DNA of 13,334 nt, taken from contig DJRJ01000134.1 of NCBI GenBank assembly GCA_002438865.1, forward strand, positions 1-13,334. The letters run 5' to 3'. The notes below the pieces were generated by a model. That model worked only from the letters and a program-made list of their open reading frames with translations, searched no databases and was not told the DNA's origin. Below, piece after piece: positions 1 through 6,015 of this stretch. A program made the position numbers and the translations under genes. How positions within the stretch are numbered: position 1 is the first letter of the stretch; every line of letters begins with the position of its first letter. This DNA comes from Clostridiales bacterium UBA6363. GTDB taxonomy: Bacteria > Bacillota > Clostridia > UBA1381.

Positions 1-655
1 CAGCCTTAAAGGTTGCTTCATACTTTGTCATATCGTCTGTCATTTCAAACATAGCAATGCCTTCGCCCTGATTGTCCGCTTTACGGCGTGCAATACCAAG
101 CGTCGGCTTTTCGCCGGCAACTGCCGCCTTTGCATAGAATGATACCTTATACCATTTACCCGACTCAATCTGTCTTGTTGTACTTGTTCCCGTACCTGTA
201 GCGGTTGTTTTGGGACCGTAATCTACCCTTGAAGTTTCCCATTCGCACAAGCCTACGGAATAACCGTATGTATCTGTAGTTACAAGCTTTGCGGCAGAAC
301 CCGGTGAACGATAACCCTCCGTTACAAATGGTCCGTTCCAAAGGTTATTCCATAAATAAGCCTGCATCCAGTCGCCTTTATCAAAGCCGGTGTATGCTAC
401 CAATGTATCGGGAACGGTAATTGCTTTTGTAATCGTTGCGGTTATACCTTTTGTATCGGTAACAACAATTGTAACATTGCCGTCCTTAATTGCCGCAAGA
501 CCAAAATTGATTGTCTTTGCGTCCGTTCCTACAACGGCGTCGGTTGTTTTTCCGTTATACGTAACCTGTGCCGACGCAATATCTTTATCAAATGTCATTG
601 AATACTCATTGTAGCCAAGCTCGGCATTTGTTCCCTCTGCGGGAAGTGTTGTGCT
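1..655 (-). repeat. Internal repeat copy 2 (Ig-like plus CBM-like unit), cut by the window edge
   Basis: This copy encodes residues 563 to at least 780 of the same protein. It repeats the STTLP opening, the TFDKDIASA core (residues 583-591) and a TLVAYTGFD junction into a CBM-like module, in the same order as copy 1. The end of the unit lies outside the window. Confidence 0.65.
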
Positions 656-2341
656 TACCTCCTCGGCTGTGGGGATTATGTCAATTCTTATATCATCTAT
701 ATAAAGATTTGCCGGAATATTGAAGAAAATCGGAAGCTCGGTTGTTTCTGCTGTAAACGTTGTTTCAAAATAGTTCCACTGCTGTTTCGGCATTGTACTG
801 TATTTTGCACTGTCACCTGCTATTTTCCAACTATATCCTCCGGATGCATTTTTAACAAGCACGTGCGGTGTAACTACCGTTGCCGCCTCGTCCGCATATA
901 CCCAGTATGAATATTTATATGTTTTTCCTACTTCAAGACCCGTGAAGTTTGCACCGCCTTTGGAATATGCCCAGCCACCGTTTTTACCGTTTATAAGAGC
1001 GGTGTTACCGCTTGACTCAGCTATCGTGTGCAGTGAATATGCACCCGAATGAACCTGCGTGCCTGTGAGTTCTACGCTTGCACTCGTGAAACCTTCTATA
1101 AATCCGTATGCCTTGGCAGCAAAGTTGCTCACATTATATCTGTTTTCAAAGTCGGTAAACGCTACCCAGTCGTCGCTTATATTGAACGTTCTCGTTACCG
1201 TCACTTCTCCGCCCTCTGTGCCGACAGCCGTTACGGAAACAGTTTTTTCGCCCGCACCGCCGAACAGCGTTTCAAACGAAACTGCTTTTCCGTTTACCTT
1301 TACTGCGTCCGCCGATAAGGCTGTTCCGTTTACCGTTACGGAAGCCGAAGCAATATCCTTATCAAAGGTTACGCTGTAGGTATTTCTGCCGACCGTTTCT
1401 TCCGCACCGTCGTCGGGTAAGGTTGTCGAAACCATCTGCGGATTTATAACATACTTCTGTGTAGTTGTATTGTAAAGCGCTCTGCCGATGTAATCGCAGG
1501 CGCTGACAGCAACGGTTACGTCGCTTCCGTATTCAAGGCTCTTTGACGGAACAATCGCTGCGGTTTTTGTTGTATCGTCATATACAACAGACTGCGGTAC
1601 TTCGCCGTTTATCATATATGCTTTCGGGTTTGTTACGTCACTGCTCATCTCCTGCGAGAACTTAATCAGAATTTCATCGGCTGAAAGCTTGGCTATCTCC
1701 GATGTCGGGTCTGTTCCGTCAAGAATTGATGTATCGTTAATCTGTACTACTCTGAAATCGTCAATCAAAGCAACACCGTCATTTCTTACGCTGTTTGAAT
1801 TATAGAAAAATGCGGGAGTTTTAACAAGCTTAGCGCCGCCGCCCAAATCCTGACCGCCTACAAATTTATAACTCACCGATCTCCAGCCGTCATCTGTAGG
1901 ATTTAATATATCCTGATTTCCCCATATCCATAGTTTATCATCTGTTCGCATACCATAGTAGAACGTATCTTTGTTGGGTGATATATCCTTCACCTTAAAG
2001 CTCATTATGTATGTTACGCCATCGGCAAACGAAAACTCAGCCGCTTTACCGTCCCAGCCATGATACGGCATAAAAGCCGAATACTCATCATTTTTTGTCT
2101 CCATTTTTACGCTTCTGTTGCCGGAAAATCCTTCTTCGTCAGTATAGCCCACTTTTCCCTCAAGAGAGCCGTTATACCAAGCCCAAAGATTTGAATCGTA
2201 TTTTGCTTCATCATAATTCAAATCATACAGAACTTCATAAGGAGCGCTCGGAGTTGTTTCGTCCTCCGCCATTGCCGCCGGCATAACAAGCGTTGCCGAA
2301 AGCATTGAAAGCGCCAAAAAAGTTGATAATAATTTTTTCAT
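1..2341 (-). CDS. Secreted multimodular carbohydrate-binding/Ig-like surface protein (3' end beyond window)
   Basis: I translated this frame by hand: it starts at the ATG at 2341-2339 and stays open for 780 codons to the left edge, so the C-terminus is missing. An AAAGGA Shine-Dalgarno lies 7 nt upstream (2349-2354). Residues 1-25 form a signal peptide with a likely cut after AMA. Then come a jelly-roll-like, CBM-like module (about 33-202, ending in a typical IDDFRV strand), an Ig-like module of the SbsA/Big_5 kind (about 203-300), a second Ig-like module (304-388), a second CBM-like module (392-556, ending in IDDIRI), a third Ig-like module (563-643) and a third CBM-like module (646 onward). 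No catalytic domain or wall anchor is visible, but either could lie in the missing part. It follows the ABC permease genes after a 170-nt gap. The likely role is glycan binding at the cell surface (inference). The module calls are by fold pattern, not by exact family. Confidence 0.85.
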   Translation of the reverse strand, partial: MKKLLSTFLALSMLSATLVMPAAMAEDETTPSAPYEVLYDLNYDEAKYDSNLWAWYNGSLEGKVGYTDEEGFSGNRSVKMETKNDEYSAFMPYHGWDGKAAEFSFADGVTYIMSFKVKDISPNKDTFYYGMRTDDKLWIWGNQDILNPTDDGWRSVSYKFVGGQDLGGGAKLVKTPAFFYNSNSVRNDGVALIDDFRVVQINDTSILDGTDPTSEIAKLSADEILIKFSQEMSSDVTNPKAYMINGEVPQSVVYDDTTKTAAIVPSKSLEYGSDVTVAVSACDYIGRALYNTTTQKYVINPQMVSTTLPDDGAEETVGRNTYSVTFDKDIASASVTVNGTALSADAVKVNGKAVSFETLFGGAGEKTVSVTAVGTEGGEVTVTRTFNISDDWVAFTDFENRYNVSNFAAKAYGFIEGFTSASVELTGTQVHSGAYSLHTIAESSGNTALINGKNGGWAYSKGGANFTGLEVGKTYKYSYWVYADEAATVVTPHVLVKNASGGYSWKIAGDSAKYSTMPKQQWNYFETTFTAETTELPIFFNIPANLYIDDIRIDIIPTAEEVSTTLPAEGTNAELGYNEYSMTFDKDIASAQVTYNGKTTDAVVGTDAKTINFGLAAIKDGNVTIVVTDTKGITATITKAITVPDTLVAYTGFDKGDWMQAYLWNNLWNGPFVTEGYRSPGSAAKLVTTDTYGYSVGLCEWETSRVDYGPKTTATGTGTSTTRQIESGKWYKVSFYAKAAVAGEKPTLGIARRKADNQGEGIAMFEMTDDMTKYEATFKA
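674..1432 (-). repeat. Internal repeat copy 1 (Ig-like plus CBM-like unit) in the left-edge gene
   Basis: This copy encodes about residues 304-556 of the protein. It opens with an STTLP segment and carries the core TFDKDIASA (residues 325-333). It then continues through an Ig-like module into a DWVAFTDFE segment that begins a CBM-like module. The same order of landmarks recurs 258 residues later, which points to an ancient tandem duplication. The DNA copies have diverged, so this is mainly a protein-level repeat. Confidence 0.7.
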
Positions 2342-2398
2342 TTTTTAATCCTTTCTTTAAAATCCTTCCTTCAATTTATTCAAATTCGCATAACGTTC

Positions 2399-2449
2399 GG
2401 ATACCGAGCCTTTTATACCTTACGGTATGCCGAGAAACGCTCCGTATCC
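2399..2449 (-). other. Structured RNA element upstream of the left-edge gene
   Basis: In minus-strand RNA, GGAUAC pairs with GUAUCC (2444-2449 with 2399-2404). One G-G mismatch follows, then a GAG/CUC helix of 3 bp. Inside this, AUACC (2428-2424) pairs with GGUAU (2419-2415) around a GUAA loop. GUAA is a GNRA tetraloop only when read on the minus strand, which agrees with the direction of transcription. It lies about 60 nt before the start codon of the left-edge gene. I do not recognise a known riboswitch class. It could be a cis-regulatory leader, an mRNA processing or stability element, or a dispersed palindromic repeat. Confidence 0.45.
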
Positions 2450-2486
2450 TATACGCCGCCGCAAAATTTTGACTTTATTTTATATG

Positions 2487-2507
2487 GGGCAGGGGCGCAC
2501 CCTGCCC
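2487..2507 (-). other. GC-rich stem-loop just after the permease stop codon
   Basis: A perfect 8-bp inverted repeat, GGGCAGGG / CCCTGCCC, surrounds a 5-nt loop and begins 4 nt past the stop codon of the second permease gene. On the minus strand it is followed by CATATAAAATAAAG rather than a U-run, so it is not a classic intrinsic terminator. It may protect the upstream mRNA 3' end, reduce read-through into the left-edge gene, or act as a weak terminator. On the plus strand it is followed by a short TTTATT, but no plus-strand gene ends here. Confidence 0.5.
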
Positions 2508-2511
2508 TTTA

Positions 2512-3441
2512 TTATCCCTTTACACTTCCAACGGTAAGACCTTTTGTAAAGTACTTTTGGAAGAACGGGAACAGCACGACAATCGGTCCTGCGGCAAGAA
2601 TACACATAGCCATTCTTGCGCCGTAGGTCGGGATTTCCTGCCCTGCTTTGACAGCGCCGTACTGCATTGCCTCCTCACTGTTTAAGAAGTCGATATTTGC
2701 CATAATCTTCATAAGCAGATACTGCAGAGGAAATTTGCTTTCCGTATCTATGTACAGTAATCCCTGCATATAATCGTTCCATGTACCGAGCGTAAGGAAC
2801 AGCGCAATTGTTGCAATTCCCGCCTTGGAAATAGGAGCGATAATCTGAAGGAATATTCTGAACTCCCCTGCTCCGTCAATCTTTGCCGATTCTATAAGCT
2901 CTTTCGGAAGTCCGGCAAAGAAGCCTTTCATCAGAATAAGGTTCCATGCGCTTACGCACATCGGCAAAATCATTGCCCATATCGAATCCTTAAGGTGCAG
3001 CCACCTTGAAATAAGGATATATGACGGAACCATTCCGCCCGAGAACAGCATACAGAAGAACACATAGTATGACAGGATATGCCTGTAGGCATAATCCTTT
3101 CTCGACATTACATATCCGCCCATTGATGTGACAAACGTTCCGATTGCGACAGTCGCTACGGTTACGATAATTGTTGTCTTGTACGCATTTGCAATCGCTG
3201 TCGGATTTGCAAAAATCATCTTGTACGCATCGAGCGTATATGCGTTTGTAAGCACCTTATAACCGTTGTTTACAATCGTTTCCTGTGACTGAAACGATGA
3301 GCTTAATATTATAAGAAACGGGTATAAACACGCAAATGCAAGGAGCGCAAGAATGAGCGTCATAATTATCTGACCTATTTTTTCTCCGTTGGTTTTTATT
3401 CCGCTGTGCTGAATTTCCTTTGTTTTTGTTTTTACTTTCAT
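2512..3441 (-). CDS. Carbohydrate ABC transporter permease, LplC/AraQ-like (CUT1 family)
   Basis: This is the second membrane subunit of a binding-protein-dependent sugar importer, 309 aa, in the cytoplasmic membrane. About six hydrophobic segments are visible, the first at residues 23-45. The cytoplasmic EAA loop that docks the ATPase is present as ELIESAKIDGAGEFRIF (about 181-197). The C-terminus QKYFTKGLTVGSVKG is characteristic of the LplC-type permeases. I chose ATG at 3441: the AGAGGG Shine-Dalgarno (3451-3456) sits 9 nt from it, whereas it would directly abut the alternative GTG at 3450, which would add three residues (M/V-S-N). The gene follows the first permease by 15 nt, so translation is probably coupled. 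The transported glycan is not determined by the sequence. Confidence 0.93.
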   Translation of the reverse strand: MKVKTKTKEIQHSGIKTNGEKIGQIIMTLILALLAFACLYPFLIILSSSFQSQETIVNNGYKVLTNAYTLDAYKMIFANPTAIANAYKTTIIVTVATVAIGTFVTSMGGYVMSRKDYAYRHILSYYVFFCMLFSGGMVPSYILISRWLHLKDSIWAMILPMCVSAWNLILMKGFFAGLPKELIESAKIDGAGEFRIFLQIIAPISKAGIATIALFLTLGTWNDYMQGLLYIDTESKFPLQYLLMKIMANIDFLNSEEAMQYGAVKAGQEIPTYGARMAMCILAAGPIVVLFPFFQKYFTKGLTVGSVKG

Positions 3442-3450
3442 ATTGCTCAC

Positions 3451-3456
3451 CCCTCT
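3451..3456 (-). promoter_or_regulatory. Shine-Dalgarno that decides the start of the second permease
   Basis: AGAGGG lies between the stop codon of the first permease gene (3457-3459) and the ATG at 3441. The 9-nt spacer fits ATG; the GTG at 3450 would have no spacer at all. Confidence 0.7.
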
Positions 3457-4416
3457 TTACAGCATTGCGTTATCGGGATTGATTTTCTTTACTATTGCGT
3501 TGGACACAATAACAAGGAAAAATCCTACAACCGACTGATAGAAGCTTGCCGCAGCCGACATACCTATATCGCCCATTCCCATAAGCGCTCGGTATGTAAA
3601 CGTACTCAGTACGTCCGTGGTCGGATACAGAAGCGTGGAATCGAGCGGCAGATTGTAGAACATACCGAAGTCCGAACTGAATATTTTGCCTATATTGAGT
3701 ATAAGCATCATACTTATCATCGGCATAAGATTCGGTATTGACAAATACCAAATCTGTGCAATTCTGCCGGCACCGTCCACTCTTGCCGCCTCGTATATCT
3801 GCTCGTCTGCGCTCATTAATGACGCATAGTATATCAAAGACGAATATCCCATACCTTTCCATACGTGCGCTATAAGCAGTATCGGCGGCCAATATTTCGG
3901 CTCATTGTACCACATTATCGGCGAAAGCCCAAGGGTTTCACGAATTTTGTTGAACATACCGTAATCCATATCAAGGAACGCACGGAGTGCGTACGATACG
4001 ACAACCCATGACAGGAAGTACGGAAGAAGGAGCATTGTCTGGCTCGCTTTTACAACCTTGCGTGACATTTCAAAAAGCATAAGCGCAATAATTATACAAA
4101 TCGATGTTCCGACCAGTATAAACACCACGTTGTACAAAACCGTGTTTGCGGTTGCCCGAAGAGCGTCGTGGCTCTTTACGAGGAACTTAAAGTTCTCAAG
4201 TCCTACCCATTTACTGCCCCAAATTCCGAGACTTACTTTATAGTTTTTAAACGGAATTAACAATCCGTACAGCGGCATATAGCAAAATACAAACAAAAAC
4301 ACTATTGACGGCAGAGCCAAAATCGTCAGCGGCAGGTTTGTTTTAAAAGTTCTTATGCCCGACGCAAACTTGCCTCTTTCTTTTTTTTCACGTCTGCACT
4401 CTGTTGTTTTTTTCAC
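3457..4416 (-). CDS. Carbohydrate ABC transporter permease, LplB/YteP-like (CUT1 family)
   Basis: This is the first membrane subunit of the importer, 319 aa. A basic, charged cytoplasmic N-terminus (residues 1-27) precedes about six membrane segments, of which those at about 29-54, 92-115, 128-147 and 289-308 are clear. The EAA coupling loop reads EAARVDGAGRIAQIWYLSIP (209-228), the usual form for sugar importers. The start is GTG at 4416, supported by a strong GGAGGG Shine-Dalgarno (4423-4428) with a 6-nt spacer and no nearby ATG. It begins 13 nt after the solute-binding protein stop codon, giving the standard order binding protein, permease, permease. No ATP-binding subunit follows; such importers commonly share an MsmX-type ATPase encoded elsewhere (established for the family, inferred here). 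Confidence 0.94.
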   Translation of the reverse strand: MKKTTECRREKKERGKFASGIRTFKTNLPLTILALPSIVFLFVFCYMPLYGLLIPFKNYKVSLGIWGSKWVGLENFKFLVKSHDALRATANTVLYNVVFILVGTSICIIIALMLFEMSRKVVKASQTMLLLPYFLSWVVVSYALRAFLDMDYGMFNKIRETLGLSPIMWYNEPKYWPPILLIAHVWKGMGYSSLIYYASLMSADEQIYEAARVDGAGRIAQIWYLSIPNLMPMISMMLILNIGKIFSSDFGMFYNLPLDSTLLYPTTDVLSTFTYRALMGMGDIGMSAAASFYQSVVGFFLVIVSNAIVKKINPDNAML

Positions 4417-4429
4417 TTATATCCCTCCG

Positions 4430-5920
4430 TTATTTCTTATTGGCTTTCCATTCTGTATACTGGCGGTTAGCCTCGTCGATTATCTTATCTATACCGTTCT
4501 GTTCAAGCTTTGAGTAAGCTTCCGCAAGGTATGCGTCAACATCTGCAACGGAACCTACGTTAAGGTTTGCTCCGTACTCCTTAACCGTTGATGCAACAGC
4601 GGCACATTCAGCCTTTACGGAAGATGAGTCGAAATAGAAACCGAGTGTTGATGAAACCTCTGCCTTTTTGTTTTCCTCCTGCATCTTTTCAAGAGCTTCT
4701 TTTCTGTTCCATGTCGAATCCCACTGATCCCAAAGCGGTCCTAAGTAGTTGTGCCAGATTGCCCACTTCTGATTTTTACCCGAATTAGGAATAACCGACT
4801 TCATATCGGGAGTGCTTCTTTCCTCGTCTATAACGTAGTCCGTGCCCTCGATACCGTAAGCAAGCAGGTTTGACAAATCGGGGTCTTTCCATACAAGGTT
4901 AAGTACCTGCAAAGCCTCCTCGGGGTGCTTTGAGCTTGCGCTGATTGCCGACATTGATGAAGTAACTACACCGGTTGATATAGCCGAGTTGCCTTCATAT
5001 GCCTCAACGCAGGGGAAGCCGTAGTATGAGGTTGACTTTTCACCGTCCTCGGTGTATGCGCCCGTTGTCTTTAAAACTGCATACTTGCCCGTTTTTGCGT
5101 CTGACAGATACTCTGTTCTTGTAGCGGCATCCAGCGGAATATAACCCTTTTTATAAAATTCGCTGAGCTTCTTCCAGTTTTCCACACGTCCGGGTATCTT
5201 CATTGCGTTTACGAACTTCTGATCCTTTTCCGAGAAATCAAGTCCCTTAATCTGGTCGTCCGTATAATTTTCATCAATATAAGTTGAAATTGTACCGCCT
5301 GCGGTCTGAAGCATCGGGGTTATTCCCGGCTCGTTTTCCTTAATCAGCTTAAGGTACGGCTCAAGGTCGGAATAAGTCTTTACATTCTTATAATCGAAGT
5401 TATATTTTTCAACCAAATCCTTTTTAAATACCATTGCCGAAGATGATGACATCGGCGCCTGGCTCGGGATTGCGTAAATCTTGCCGTCAACAGTAACTGC
5501 GTCCCAAACTCTGTCATCACTCTTTTTGAGAATATCGGGAGCATACTTTTCGAGCATCTTCTTATCGAGCGGAACGAAAGCGTCTCTTCTTACATTATCG
5601 ATAAACTTATTTGTCCAGCTTGATGTGAAGCAAATGTCAAACTCCTCACCCGAGTTAATCATTACGTTCATCTTATCGTCCCATGCAGCATTGTCGAGGA
5701 AGTGGAACTTAACCTTAACGCCTATTTCTTTTTCAAACTTCTCGTTTGCAAGCGATTCGATTTCCTCCTGATGCTCCATTGTGTCGACAGACTTAATCAT
5801 ATACCAATGAATTATCGGTTCTTCGGCTGATTTTTTGCCGCAGCCTGTGAGCGGTGTAACGGCGCACGCCGCCGCAAGTGCCAGTAAGCATACTTTTTTC
5901 AACATTTTTTTCGTTTTCAT
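4430..5920 (-). CDS. Sugar ABC transporter solute-binding lipoprotein (family 1, LplA-like, with DUF3502-type C-terminus)
   Basis: This is the extracellular, lipid-anchored substrate receptor of the importer, 496 aa. The signal peptide ends in the lipobox LTGC, with the acylated Cys at residue 27. The mature part has the fold expected of extracellular solute-binding family 1, including the SGEEFDICF segment (90-98), the VDGKIYAIP segment (144-152) and the YGIEGTDYVID segment (355-365). Residues about 425-493, beginning TLGFYFDSS and ending near the C-terminus, match the DUF3502 pattern found in LplA-type binding proteins. An AAAGGA Shine-Dalgarno (5930-5935) lies 9 nt before the ATG. A 95-nt gap with a stem-loop separates it from the upstream SLH gene. 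The ligand is probably an oligosaccharide released by the surface proteins encoded upstream, but which one is unknown. Confidence 0.95.
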   Translation of the reverse strand: MKTKKMLKKVCLLALAAACAVTPLTGCGKKSAEEPIIHWYMIKSVDTMEHQEEIESLANEKFEKEIGVKVKFHFLDNAAWDDKMNVMINSGEEFDICFTSSWTNKFIDNVRRDAFVPLDKKMLEKYAPDILKKSDDRVWDAVTVDGKIYAIPSQAPMSSSSAMVFKKDLVEKYNFDYKNVKTYSDLEPYLKLIKENEPGITPMLQTAGGTISTYIDENYTDDQIKGLDFSEKDQKFVNAMKIPGRVENWKKLSEFYKKGYIPLDAATRTEYLSDAKTGKYAVLKTTGAYTEDGEKSTSYYGFPCVEAYEGNSAISTGVVTSSMSAISASSKHPEEALQVLNLVWKDPDLSNLLAYGIEGTDYVIDEERSTPDMKSVIPNSGKNQKWAIWHNYLGPLWDQWDSTWNRKEALEKMQEENKKAEVSSTLGFYFDSSSVKAECAAVASTVKEYGANLNVGSVADVDAYLAEAYSKLEQNGIDKIIDEANRQYTEWKANKK

Positions 5921-5970
5921 TTCTTCATTTCCTTTCTTTTTTGCATTTTAATTTTTTAAATAATCCTTAA

Positions 5971-6000
5971 GCTTTGCCCCGTTCGGACAGGTAACAAAGC
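5971..6000 (-). other. Intercistronic stem-loop between an SLH gene and the binding-protein gene
   Basis: In minus-strand RNA, GCUUUG (6000-5995) pairs with CAAAGC (5976-5971). Inside, CCUGU pairs with ACGGG, with one U-G wobble, around a CCGA loop; a UUA/G internal loop joins the two helices. The tail is UUAAGGAUUAUUUAAAAAAUU, which is A/U-rich but not a U-run, so it is at best a weak terminator. It sits 15 nt past the stop codon of the 883-aa gene and about 50 nt before the binding-protein start. This position suits mRNA processing or differential stability, which would make more binding protein than the neighbouring proteins (inference). No good promoter was seen in the 95-nt gap. Confidence 0.5.
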
Positions 6001-6015
6001 AATTATTTACCCATA

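Noticed and set aside
1049..1379. Plus-strand frames of about 90-106 codons
   Set aside because: They are antisense to the CBM/Ig gene, which stays open for 780 codons with a signal peptide and a good start site.
2399..2430. Promoter with a TATAAA -10 box in the gap before the left-edge gene
   Set aside because: No acceptable -35 hexamer lies 16-18 nt upstream, and the TATAAA falls inside the inverted repeat.
2487..2507. Strong Rho-independent terminator after the permease genes
   Set aside because: The stem is good, but on the transcribed strand it is followed by an A/T mix rather than a run of U, so it is listed only as a stem-loop.
3470..3892. Minus-strand frame of 140 codons inside the first permease gene
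   Set aside because: It overlaps a clearly identified permease in another frame, has no family features and is rich in R, Y and S as expected of a shadow frame.
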